Positions 34,901 through 42,801 of a stretch of DNA of 64,000 bases are shown here, one piece after another. The position numbers were made by a program, and so were the translations under genes. The stretch is taken from assembly GCA_021495925.1 (NCBI GenBank), contig JAKEKT010000014.1, forward strand, positions 124,001-188,000, in the 5' to 3' direction. The notes under the pieces were generated by a model. That model saw nothing but the letters and a program-made list of their open reading frames with translations. It did not search any database and was not told where the DNA came from. Origin of the DNA: Diplodia intermedia (Eukaryota > Ascomycota > Dothideomycetes > Botryosphaeriales > Botryosphaeriaceae). Position 1 is the first letter of the stretch. Each line of letters begins with the position of its first letter.

Positions 34901-36150
34901 CCCTCAACGACCGTCTCTCTCTCGCCGACGAGAAGGTGGACTTCATGCAAGACAAGATCGTCCACCTCGAGGAGAGGCTCGAAGTTGCCAAGTCTGCAGC
35001 TCACGCCGCTGCTGTTGCCGCTCAGTCCTCCAAGAGCCCTGCTCTTCTTTCTCCAGAGCCCTCTCTGCCCAGTGCTGCCGAGAAGGTCTCGCCCCAAGCT
35101 CTCCGCGAGTCGATCGCCGTTCTCCAGGAACAGCTGCAGGAACGCGAGGAGCGCATCGAGTCGCTCGACCAGAAGCTGTCCGAATTCGACGGCGATGCTC
35201 CGCAGAGGCTCAAGGAGAAGGAGACGGAGATTGTCTGGCTCCGCGAGTTGCTCGGCGTTCGCGTCGACGACATCACCGACCTTATCAATTCACTGGCCCA
35301 GCCCGCCTTCGACCGCGAGCAGGTCCGCGACGCTGCCATCCGCATCCGCACCAACCTGCAGATGGAGCAGCAGGAGAAGGAGCGTCTCATCTCGGGCGGC
35401 CAGTCCTTCCCTGCCTTGGCAAGCCTCTCCAGCTTCGCGTCACCCAAGGCTGCCCAGCTCGCCGCCGCCATCGGCAACTGGCGCAAGGGCAGGGAGACCG
35501 CCAACGCCAGCAAGCTCTCGCGTTCCGCCTCGGCTGCCGACAATCGCGAGCAGACGCCCGTTAAGGCTCCCAACCCCTCGGCCGGCTTTCTCGCCGGCCT
35601 CATGACCCCGCCCGCCTCGCAACTGCGTCGTACCCCGACGCCCTCGACCGGTCGCCGCGCGCGCGATGACCGCGAATCTTTCTCCTCCTCCACATCTGCC
35701 CGTGGCTTCCCCGTCCTGGGCAGCGTGTCACAAGGCAAGCAACGCTCCAACTCCTCGTTGAGCCACCACCACTTTGACCACCACCAGCTGGCGACCCCGC
35801 CTGGCTCGCGCGGCGGCACGGGACTCCTGACCAAGAGCGCGTACGACCACGATGCGCCGGACAGCCACTTCAGCCCCAGCCAGTTCCACTACGACGAGGA
35901 GACGGACGGCGACGAGGCGTACATGCAGCAGTACCAGCAGCAGCATCACCAGTATCACCATGAGCAAGACGTGCGGATGATGGGCGGAAAGGGAGGCCCG
36001 GTCGATGAGAGGTACGGGATCGGCGTTGCCGTCAGCCCAGATCTGGACGAGGGGATTCACGTCGGTGCGGTGCCACAGCCGATGCAGTTTGAGCCGTTTG
36101 GACCAGGATCCGGGTTCGGGCATCAGGGACATCAGGAACGTCATCAGTAA
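28927..36150 (+). CDS. Giant intronless coiled-coil protein, function unknown
   Basis: Uninterrupted frame of 2407 codons from ATG 28927. Layout: Pro/Ser-rich start (1-130); two similar short motifs, FGLDHLIPNRLEE near 128 and FNLEHLLPKRLPS near 146; an acidic/Lys-rich stretch; a compact conserved-looking domain at about 419-545 beginning KRVLWKNRNIVIQIP; long disordered Gln/Pro/Asn-rich regions (two Gln runs near 702-724 and 1068-1084); a Gly-Glu-Ala repeat near 1272-1285; a likely conserved segment with DWDDIVTTDEEGKF and FFDSRVDGLIDNVLQ near 1395-1430; then a long coiled coil at about 1550-2030 and helical DDITDLINSLAQPAF near 2115. The tail is His/Gln/Ser-rich. The organisation suggests a structural or tethering protein (septum, polarity or spindle-pole scaffolds look like this), but I cannot assign the family by name. 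Similar proteins are often labelled myosin-heavy-chain-like merely because of the coiled coil; there is no motor domain here. Confidence 0.88.
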   Translation: MQAQRIETPPPRPSPPPAVVAEGPRRSLKIDTAVAASPARSLEPSPTQTLGHSSPELPPLPQLPSLGGIPRTPHTAAAKRPADQAHFYTASWGSPYQQPSPEFHTKSRRHNRDTWALDPEPDDPDSPRFGLDHLIPNRLEESGEPKLKFNLEHLLPKRLPSFLTKDASDPATPTKAPKLWPDLTAEKTPVPPAAQAKQSSQLFFPREPTEGWIKQFLTGQWQSEKANWWSDGSTDEDSDEGDAGEASQDGQTKVKDKKRKNKKGHKPRQNNLTLKQADFWAHFGQKGKETFEKMLASRFADTPPAMEPPAPGPGPAPVPAPAQPELEQLDGQDGELKTEVIFDAESRSLASRGTEEKSLDEKPPRPISKDGPPPPPKAPSKAPSPVNDAPSPPPPKVAQPAPAPAHAHAPVKAADLPVKRPKKRVLWKNRNIVIQIPYDRERGKEGGPPRPLAREEVEGRLKQFEEAGLSVHGFDTSDENGFISSGLAQNREIWPDPADDTHQWRTTHTTRVSIPDRAEWDRYVAFLTEQKLAALGVTLSAPEEEIVENPMSRSASAQQFAGGPGLAFSPPPQSISVGTQGFSNFSAPFSLPSGPSPGIPGHMSRTSIASPISPFGPQRPTGHLHRHSTFASPSLPQQPTPPLAGFSPSLFMAQNGGTRGASPAIPTSAPGQDMMSPVSPFTNNAQIHAQYPFPSSTDTFSQMHQQQQQLQHQLLQQQQQQILNNRPHLTLEELPEEEAEEEIRPQTPAQTNNGPSPNIVVPTPRGSHRHNISENLEREIRDAEYHLEEAINRQLDEDGEFGPGNKFGIHSPPSKPTQTNGNTTMWQGSNGMQNQPQNRQPSYGGSGYQGHHEDDDRTNISDVETNPSIEGQNDQSTGVSSSHTTFASSNLNTSHHVSHSSQGSATSKLNVQAPEFKFPSGPSFNPTAQFSPSNANFTFGPNFQPQGQQGQQQHPVEERPPPSRGNTKLHAAVPSFVPSFKLGGLGLPQPPVVPSTPASTMPSSTFDFAAQGPAFKPDANAFQPDTSAQPNGSSQDSGKLFNIDIQEQDIVKPAKRSKAIPIIKPDLQQLQQMQQQQQQQQQQQEEEAEQEYFDEQGRPMQAEWRQKRARQNAREGDSEPMFATPRVVPSNAPPQPLGDAMQSQNYVYRDRISPIPEGKENRTPTPNGIQRQLTPFKPRGPQQQNEGYNGDFHRGHITNQNSIDLNEAQEPFDFKFGVHVTKPSTDAQQAAAGLRQFSPSPAATNANSYQPSEGGSFMTAMENGKNQENQAGESGEAGEAGEAGEGDFEERPTFNEIDEIMRAMNDQGSEFGIIRESPGWNRSSPPPRPASNLRPAQALFRNDALSPVPQQTLYAPPHNDGGTSSGQDPFSDSKAGLAYESPVHRLGGDNVAVSDWDDIVTTDEEGKFKERRGFFDSRVDGLIDNVLQSRLGPLERSIHNIKDSISAMAMMRTGRRSFSGEPGESDADDEDDDLASQHRNRSPGKSRKLEKIKNAVVEALSQATMPPAPSKSPGIDIAEFYKALADLKMSIARSAATGQLDDFREIMEEALNRQSSVLAQKKQQEANAEAAARIAELERMVDELQSRMEVTIESRKVAERTEDDAQRKLALTEEELLLLRAQGRDDANKIRALNEESHELKLRLGSSESSQEELRRRLVTLETQNEALEATLDEYRLSSKKWSDEINKANEDNEQLRRSISTLEGQNQESIRGREKMRHRLEQLQKDLVSATTHVADEKARWARQEEEHTKKYETLRARIEAEARTRERFEREMERLEGQEREGMRMKVILEQTQRHNAGMEEAMNKLRVENSEFQKRAERFEREFHESREIARAEIKRTRMVMEAELNAANNQVNIVRSELESENARLRNEIDQLRMDRDTEKARHELVLEGEADAKRDALREAHDGRDRALRDQQHRYEKAMEDQQQRYEKTMEDQQQRYEREIGMLEKRLAEKLEDQQQRYEKTIEDLHRQHNRDLANAIEDKQHNEQTLNDRLSLADEKVDFMQDKIVHLEERLEVAKSAAHAAAVAAQSSKSPALLSPEPSLPSAAEKVSPQALRESIAVLQEQLQEREERIESLDQKLSEFDGDAPQRLKEKETEIVWLRELLGVRVDDITDLINSLAQPAFDREQVRDAAIRIRTNLQMEQQEKERLISGGQSFPALASLSSFASPKAAQLAAAIGNWRKGRETANASKLSRSASAADNREQTPVKAPNPSAGFLAGLMTPPASQLRRTPTPSTGRRARDDRESFSSSTSARGFPVLGSVSQGKQRSNSSLSHHHFDHHQLATPPGSRGGTGLLTKSAYDHDAPDSHFSPSQFHYDEETDGDEAYMQQYQQQHHQYHHEQDVRMMGGKGGPVDERYGIGVAVSPDLDEGIHVGAVPQPMQFEPFGPGSGFGHQGHQERHQ
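32128..32178 (+). repeat. Polyglutamine run in the giant gene
   Basis: CAA/CAG codons for a Gln-rich run including 11 consecutive Gln (32146-32178), followed by an acidic EEEAEQE stretch. Mixed CAA and CAG codons suggest some stability, but length polymorphism is likely. Confidence 0.85.
34669..34833 (+). repeat. 33-base (11-residue) tandem repeat in the coiled coil
   Basis: Five consecutive 33-base units at residues 1915-1969: DQQHRYEKAME, DQQQRYEKTME, DQQQRYEREIG, MLEKRLAEKLE (diverged) and DQQQRYEKTIE. The exact 11-residue period is a hendecad, compatible with a coiled coil of nearly straight superhelix. It probably arose by recent unequal duplication. Confidence 0.88.
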
Positions 36151-37238
36151 AGATTGATTGGGGAGATGTGTTAATTGTGGGAAGATGATGATGGGGATCA
36201 AGATTGGAACCGGAAACGCTCATCTCTTTTGTTTTATTTCTTTTTCTTGTTGATTGTTGTTGGTATGTTATGGCTTTCCTAATTTGTCTCTCACTTTGCA
36301 ACCCACGCGCACACATACGCTGTACACTGAAGTACAGTCACTCTTGCAGGCCTCGGCGTTGCGTCCATTCCTTTGTTTTTATCCGCTGTTCAGGGGTTCT
36401 GTGGATTGTTTTTTTCTCTCCCTCCTCCTGTCTATCAAATCACTTTTTATGTTCAGTTATTTCAGGCTTCCTCCCATCCATTCAAACCCAAACAGTAAAC
36501 TTTTTTGGCGCTTTTTTTGCTCGCTTGCTCGCTTGCTTGGTTGCTTTAACATCCCCCTTGCTCGCTTGCTTGCCTACCTGCAAAAAACATTTCGTCGGAA
36601 CATTTTTTTTAGATACCCCCCGTCGGAGAAAGAGGAGGAATTGTTGGAGAGGCGCGCGTGACAAAAGGAGGGAAAGAAGGATTAATTACGTTTTGTTGTT
36701 GCTGCCGTTGTTGTCATTAGCCGTTGTTAGTTGGTGTTGTCGTTGTCGTCGTCGTTAATAGCACATGCGGAAAGACAGAAAGAATGAATGAAGTATTGGC
36801 ATTGATTGGGTTCTTCTTGATACCGTTGTTGGTGGTGGTGATTTGCGTTGATGTCGTGTCGTGCGGATATGAGCGAGTTTCTGACAGGTTTGGCTGGTTG
36901 CTTCTCTTGATGGTTGGTGAGGTGAGTGAGTAGTACATATACCGCTGGATGAGATAGGGGTGGACAAGTGAAGGTAGCTGTCGGGCGTTGTTGCTTTTGG
37001 TGTTTGGTCCTTGTGTTTTCTTTTTGTTCAGAAGTCGACTTCGTCTGGATGTTCTTGTGTGGTTGAGAAGCCCGCATTTCCATCGGGGATGCTTTAAATG
37101 CCTGTCCAGGGAAGGATAGTGTATTTCGCGGGATGAAGCACAAGATCAGCTGCAAACTATTGCAATGCCAATTTGATACTACGAAGAGAATGTACAGAGG
37201 TTGATGCATACAGATCGGAAGGAAGGAAGATTGTCTCT
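36151..37238. other. Intergenic region with 3' ends of two converging genes
   Basis: Lies between the stop of the giant gene and the stop of the leftward HET gene, so both transcripts end here. The sequence is T/G-rich with a Ser/Leu-like low-complexity section (repeated GCTTGCTTGCTC near 36520-36580). No gene seen. Confidence 0.55.
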
Positions 37239-39809
37239 TTACCGTATCTCAAACTCGGACTCGGGACCACCTTCACCTCTGCCAACACTTCTGCCAACAA
37301 AGTAACAGTAACCAATGAAAAAGTAGTGATCAGCTTTCTTACGAAGGACTACAGGATATCGAGCGCCGTTCAAGTTGCAGATGATGTCTCCCTTTTGCGC
37401 CTTTTCCGGCACGAGGCCCGCGTGATGATCCGCCATGAACAGGCGTCGCCCTTTGCAGCACTGGAAGACTCTTTTCCGGTCCAAATCCTGTGTCTGTGGA
37501 CATTCCCAGCAATCCCAGCGCATAGTCTCCCACACCGATTCGACATAGTTCCTGAACAGGGCTCGCGCGATCTCTGAAAGTGGCTCGTGGCCTTGCGGTT
37601 GCGGTTTGCTTGATGTTGCAACCTGTCTCTTGGATACAAGTCCAGATTCTTCCAGCCGTGAGAAAATGCTCTCAACGAGATTGAGAGCAGAGCGTGCGAC
37701 GTTTTCATGTGTCCTTGGCCACTTGAATTCAAAACCGCGCATCGTTTCATGAAACAGTTGTGAATCTGCCTGTAGCAACGGAGACACTATCGTATCCATC
37801 CGTGCATTGAAGCCTTGATGTGCGTTTTGGAATGTTCCGCGGAATGAATGGTACTCGGCGATTTGGAATTTGTTCCAATCTTCGTTTATGTCCACTTCTG
37901 GGCCATTCGCATATACTGAATCCAAAGTCTCATAGCTGTACGGGGAGGTTTCTCGGTGCTGAGAGGTCTTGCGAATGCCCTGTTCGATGTCGATGTATGA
38001 TCGGAAAAGGCTGGAAAGTCGGCCCTGGTGCATTGGCCAGCGTGGACGATAAAGTACTTGACGGAGCAACTGCGCCAGGATACCCCATGGAGAATCAAAT
38101 TCCAAAAAATCCCAATCCTTAGTCTCGTCCAAAAGGGCCTCTCTGACTGTACAGGCATATAGCCCAAAAGCCAGCTTCCGGAATTTTTCGCGATGAAAGC
38201 CTTTCGACACTTTTGCGAGATCTGCTCCGAGGATGAGAAGGGCTGCTGGCCCGCGCCTATATCTTCGTGCTACAAGGGTATTTGTATCGAGGTACAACCC
38301 GTTGATACAGTAAACTTCTGATTTGTTACGGCTGAACATCTCTTCTGAGCAACTGGACGAGTTCTGTGGTTTCCCATGGGGCGGACTTATCGTCCCTCGT
38401 AGAGCTTGTATAAGTGAATCAACGGATTCGTAACTGTTCTGTTTAGACCGACGAAAGTATGGGATTTTTGTATGCGGCGGTGAGCGCATAATCAGGATTT
38501 GAGCCAGCTCGAAGGACAATGAAGTCGGGGCATTCGAGAAGTACGTGCAAAATTGTGCCCTCCAACGGTCGACGCAGTCTTCATTCCACCCTCCGGTATC
38601 CGGGACGAAGGGCTCCTCCACACGGTCGATTGTTGTGATGTAGCGCCCCCGAAAGCGCAGATATTTGCCAGCAATGATTGGAGATAGATTTTGATCATCA
38701 GAGAGTGGATTCCCGTTGTCATGTTCTTCGCTAGTAGCGATTCTTGTCATGGGTACGCAATCTTGGGGGATTCTCCAATCAGGCATCCAAGACGGAAGTC
38801 CACTTGTCCTCCTAGTTTCCTCGAACTCAACCACGGACAGCGCCTCATCTAGGCCTAGGCGCTCAATCATATGCATGGCCAAGTTGGCATACAATTCTTC
38901 GACTGAGATTGTATAGTCCACATTGATTCCCAACCGCGAATCTTCCGAGCTCATGGAAAGTAGAGCAAAGATGCGGTCACGAGGGTCTTCGCAGTTGCAG
39001 TGCCTGGTTCTTGCCAGCAGATCGAGCAGATTTCTCGAAATTGTACTTTTGTTCCATTGGTCTGTTCGCATGTTGAGGATCTGGGGGACCTGGACCAGTG
39101 CGTTTTGAGACGGCCAGTCCTTCAGCTGCCGGAAATATGGTTCCCATGGCAGCGACTTCTCGCCGCACATCACCGTCACTGACTTGGCCATGTACACCTC
39201 TTGCAGCACCCAAATCCTGCTGAACCATGGCCGTTCCAGCAGCTTCTGTACCGCTACCGGTGGAACTGTCTTACGCCAGTCGTCTTGCCATTTATCCAGG
39301 TGTATGTAGTCCATCGCGCGGTCGCTCTCGTCGGCAGCCTCGCCCAGATAGACAACGACTCGAGTCGCCTCTCTGTAGATCGACGGCATGATGCCGACCT
39401 GGTGGCCTCTTTCCGCGTCATCCTCTTGATCAATGCAGACAGCATCTATCCACACAGTCCTCGACCGCGCGGCGCGGCGGAGGCGCTTGATTGCGTTGAA
39501 GCAATTCCTCGTCACCGCGAGCTCGCTGCCTTCCCCGCACTCGATTCTGCATGGTTTCTCCTTGCCTCCCCATGTGTATGACAGCGCCTCGTATACCGGC
39601 CTTTCCGAAAAGCGCACGTGATGCAAAGTGCAATGGACGTCGGTCTCGCCTTCTCCCGGCTGGATGGTCAAGAGGCGTGTCTCGTCCGTGTGCCGCAGGC
39701 GCGTGTAGCTGTAGTGCTTGCGTAGGCCGTCGGGATTGATGCGTACCCGGCGGACGTTGAGATCGTCATGGATTTCTGCCGGCAGCGGTCGCTTTCTCGA
39801 AGGAGGCAT
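37239..39809 (-). CDS. HET-domain (heterokaryon incompatibility) protein
   Basis: Intronless, 856 residues from the ATG at 39809, chosen because it opens into MPPSRKRPLP shortly before the domain; the frame continues upstream to about 39983 and could start earlier or be joined through an intron. HET domain motifs are all present: YEALSYTWGG at 73-82, WIDAVCIDQ at 120-128, YLGEAADESDRAMD near 154 and RPWFSRIWVLQE at 193-204. The C-terminal part ends with the pattern GDIICNLNGARYPVVLRKKADHYFFIGYCYFVG (read in parts: GDIICNLNGA, then VVLRKK, then YFFIGYCYF), typical of the large HET family. HET proteins trigger growth arrest or death when incompatible partners meet, and many have unknown triggers. 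No NACHT, NB-ARC, ankyrin or WD repeat is fused here, and no partner gene is adjacent. Intracellular; no membrane segment seen. Confidence 0.92.
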   Translation of the reverse strand: MPPSRKRPLPAEIHDDLNVRRVRINPDGLRKHYSYTRLRHTDETRLLTIQPGEGETDVHCTLHHVRFSERPVYEALSYTWGGKEKPCRIECGEGSELAVTRNCFNAIKRLRRAARSRTVWIDAVCIDQEDDAERGHQVGIMPSIYREATRVVVYLGEAADESDRAMDYIHLDKWQDDWRKTVPPVAVQKLLERPWFSRIWVLQEVYMAKSVTVMCGEKSLPWEPYFRQLKDWPSQNALVQVPQILNMRTDQWNKSTISRNLLDLLARTRHCNCEDPRDRIFALLSMSSEDSRLGINVDYTISVEELYANLAMHMIERLGLDEALSVVEFEETRRTSGLPSWMPDWRIPQDCVPMTRIATSEEHDNGNPLSDDQNLSPIIAGKYLRFRGRYITTIDRVEEPFVPDTGGWNEDCVDRWRAQFCTYFSNAPTSLSFELAQILIMRSPPHTKIPYFRRSKQNSYESVDSLIQALRGTISPPHGKPQNSSSCSEEMFSRNKSEVYCINGLYLDTNTLVARRYRRGPAALLILGADLAKVSKGFHREKFRKLAFGLYACTVREALLDETKDWDFLEFDSPWGILAQLLRQVLYRPRWPMHQGRLSSLFRSYIDIEQGIRKTSQHRETSPYSYETLDSVYANGPEVDINEDWNKFQIAEYHSFRGTFQNAHQGFNARMDTIVSPLLQADSQLFHETMRGFEFKWPRTHENVARSALNLVESIFSRLEESGLVSKRQVATSSKPQPQGHEPLSEIARALFRNYVESVWETMRWDCWECPQTQDLDRKRVFQCCKGRRLFMADHHAGLVPEKAQKGDIICNLNGARYPVVLRKKADHYFFIGYCYFVGRSVGRGEGGPESEFEIR

Positions 39810-40338
39810 CTTGTTACGTTGAGGTTGTCGTGTGCCTCCGAGTAGGCTGGAAGTCCAGATGAGTAGAAGTTGGGGAGCACAAGGCTGTGCAGGTTTTGAG
39901 GCGGTGCTCTCGTTCAGCCTATGAGACGTCGTAGGCTTACCTGGTCCCACAACGCCACGCATGCTGACTATTAGTGGGGACAACTACTTGATGCTACGCT
40001 CGCAGTGATTACTTGAAATGCATTCGACGATAGTTCATGAAAGCCCACAGATAGTTACCACTATCTCTACACGCTCGGTATCATACCGCTTACAGAGGCA
40101 AAGACAGATTTAGAGGTACAGAGGAATTCCGTTGCAAGGTGGTTGGTGTATTTGGTAATTGAGAACAGCACTGTGGAAAAAACAATTCGCTCATTTCGCA
40201 CCAACATCCTGCCTCAACAAACTCACTACAATCAACCATAGAAAGCCTTTCAGTAAAGAGATGTAATTAATCAATAATCGTGACACATTACACACGTAGA
40301 CAATTCATCACCAAAACCGCTATCCCATCTTACACAAT
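39810..40338. other. Intergenic region, HET promoter and hydrophilic-gene 3' end
   Basis: HET gene upstream region next to the 3' end of the following leftward gene. AT-rich from 40000, with no frame of interest. Confidence 0.5.
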
Positions 40339-41794
40339 CTAATCCATAATCCCCTTCTTCCCATCACCATCCGTATCCTTCATCGGGTTCAACCGATCCA
40401 GCAGGCTCGGCTTGCTCGCCGCGCTGCTGCCCGTAGCCGTCCGCTCCGCCGGCACGCTGCTATCATCGTGATGGCGACCGCTACCGACACCACTGCCGAC
40501 ACCACTGCCGACACCGCTGCCGGTCAAACCACCGCCGGCGGCACCCCTACCAGCGCCGGTGCTGTGCTGCGGGATGCGGCTACCGGTCGTGGCCGCGCCA
40601 GACGTACCGGTCGGACCGGTCGAGCCGGTGGTGGGAGACATACCGGTGCCCCGCTCGCGCTCGAGGCCCCTCTCGACGGCGCCGCCGACGCCACGGCCCG
40701 CGGTAGAAGTACCGGTGGTGTTGCGGCCGTCGAAGTGCGTGCCGCCGACGCCGGGCTCGCGCTCCTTGTTGTGCTGGTGGTGCTGGGCAGCAGCAGCGGT
40801 GCCGGCGGCGCCGGCGGCGGCGGCGGTTCCGATGGCGCCGCTGCCGTGCTCGCCGTGATGGCCGGTGGTGGTGGTGGTGGTTGAGGAACCAGTCAGACCG
40901 GAGCCGGTGGTGCCGCGGCCGTGGTCGCCGGTGATGCTGTGGTCGCCGCGAAGAGCGGTGCTGCCGGCGCCACCGACGCCGCTGCCGGTCAGGCCGCTGC
41001 CGGTCAGGCCGCTGCCGTGCTCGTGCTGGTGGCCGTGGGTGCCGCGTTCGTGGCCGAGACCGGTCCCGATGTTGCTGCTGTGACTGCCGATGTTGCGCGG
41101 CTCGCCCTCGAAGCCGTCATAGCGCTCCTCGCGGCCGGTCAGCGCGCCGCCCGCGCGCCGGAACTCATCCATGCTGACGGCGGGCAGGGCCGAGGTGGAG
41201 TGGTGCTGGGCCGTGTTGTGGTGGACCTCGTGGATAGGAACGGTGGTGTGAACGACGTGGGGTTCGATGGTTTCTATAATGATGGTGTATTAGTGGCGTG
41301 AATCGGATCGACATGGGGGAGATGATTGGAGAATTGGGCATTGGGGAAAATGGAGATGGAAGCTTACCCTTCTGCACCACGGGTTGGATCGTCTCGTGCA
41401 CGTGGTGGTGGACGTGCTCGCCCGCGACCTGCGGCGCGGCAGAGCGAGTGGTGTGCTCGTCGTGCCTGACAGACTCGTCCTTGAACTGAGCAGCCTCCTG
41501 CTTTAGGCGCTGCTGCACCTCATGCTCGTTGCCGTGATCGAACTGACGGTGCTCGACGCCAGCAAGGTTGTGGTGGTGCTGCTCAGGGAGAACCTCGCGG
41601 TCGTGGACTGGCTGAACAGCAGTATGATAATGGTCTTGGTGGACCTCCTTGTCGATGGCGGTGGTGACATTTTCGTGCCTGGATGGCTTCACCGTCTCGT
41701 GCTTGACGGCAGGGTTGACCCTCTCGTGAACGGTGGTGTCATGGTGGCCAGACTTGGACATGAAGTCGCTAACGGCGGCCTTGGCTTTCTCCAT
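40339..41794 (-). CDS. Very hydrophilic His/Gly-rich stress-type protein (often labelled allergen in fungi)
   Basis: Two exons on the minus strand (41794-41368 and 41273-40339) give 453 residues; the junction restores QPVVQKETIEPHVVHTTVP. The N-terminal 175 residues are charged and His-rich with repeated short motifs: HETVKPSRHENVTTA, KEVHQDHYHT, REVLPEQHHHN, GEHVHHHVHETIQP. After MDEFRRAGGALTGREERYDGFEGEPR comes a long Gly/Ser/Thr repeat region (SGLTGSGLTGSGVG, then GVGSGVGSGVGSG). It ends LLDRLNPMKDTDGDGKKGIMD, an EF-hand-like loop. No signal peptide or membrane helix is visible, so it is probably cytosolic and disordered, like hydrophilins that accumulate in stress or spores. The allergen label for such proteins is recalled, not shown here. 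It shares a block with the divergent neighbour at 42802. Confidence 0.85.
40481..40530 (-). repeat. 12-base Gly-Val-Gly-Ser repeat
   Basis: Tandem 12-base units (on the plus strand CCACTGCCGACA and close variants) encode G-V-G-S repeats in the hydrophilic protein. Confidence 0.75.
40981..41017 (-). repeat. 15-base Gly-Leu-Thr-Gly-Ser repeat
   Basis: GCTGCCGGTCAGGCC occurs at 40981-40995 and 40996-41010, followed by a partial third copy, encoding tandem S-G-L-T-G units. Confidence 0.8.
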
Positions 41795-42801
41795 TGTTGC
41801 GATGGTAGTGATGAAATATATTTGGTACGAGGTACAAATCAAAGATGCTCAGATGGGTTGAGAGGTTGAAGCGTGGGTGAAGTACCGAGTACAGGCGACA
41901 GCACGACTCTTTTTAAGAAGCCAGGGGGTCAGCATGCAGACACTCGTCATCGATGCGCATACATCATAAGGGTTCGGTGATGATGTAGCGCAGTCGAAGT
42001 GCATGCGCGGACGTGGACTTAGATGGCCGCATTAGGAAATTGGCAAAGCCACACCTCTGGCCATCTCGCTCCGTCTCGTCGGGCTTGCAGGCATTGCGCA
42101 AATCGTTCGCCACGGGGCACCGGCCAGCGACGGAAAGGGCGTGAGCGCTAATGGATCGCCGCAGATGGCCTCGCTGGCGATGGTGAATAGTGAAGCGCCA
42201 TCGAATGGGAGCGCCAGCTGGAGTAGTCGTACGCCAGTGGACCAGGCACAGGGATCGCCAAAGCTGGCAGCACCAATAGCAGGACGGGATGGCTGGATGC
42301 TGGTCGTCGATTAGCAGATCTGCTGCAAGTGGGGATACCCAGCTGAGCGTTGGCGTGGAGGGTGGGGACTCGCTGGCGGTGCGTGCTTGTGTCATCACCG
42401 CGGGACAGGCCGCTGGCGGTGCGATGCCTGGGCCCATCGACCTGGAGTGCTTTCAGCTCTCTCTGCGCATCACGACGGTAGCCCAGCCACCGCGCTGGGC
42501 CACGACGCACATCCACGGTCGAGGCGCTGGTTGGTCGATCGAGTGGCTGAAGGCTAGTGATGTCATCAACAACCGCTCTTTGCCCACTGCGAACTTTCCC
42601 CTTCCGGTCGTCGTCCTGGATTCCAATGGCGCGCGGACGGCTATGACGAACGGGCGGCTGCGGGGTCGCGCTGCATCGTCAGATTCTCTGCCGTTCGACG
42701 CTGTGCCAGCCCATTCGCCCGAGTCCTTGCAGCTCTGCTCAGCCCTCTCGCCTCTCACCACACCCATCTCCGCGCTTTAAGGTCTCTGCAGGGAGCTCCG
42801 A
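41795..42801. promoter_or_regulatory. Shared divergent promoter of two genes with a common block
   Basis: About 1 kb between two start codons on opposite strands (41794 and 42802). It may contain both promoters. An AGGGG stress-element core lies near 41922 on the plus strand, a weak single match. Frames inside show no coding character. Confidence 0.5.

Noticed and set aside
30541..35834. Several long minus-strand and shifted plus-strand frames inside the giant gene
   Set aside because: Leu/Val-rich or Arg/Ser-rich shadows of the coiled-coil gene, without independent motifs.
39810..39983. HET gene starting about 58 codons upstream
   Set aside because: The extension has no conserved content and includes a GTAAG-like donor; the ATG at 39809 is the simpler start, though not proven.
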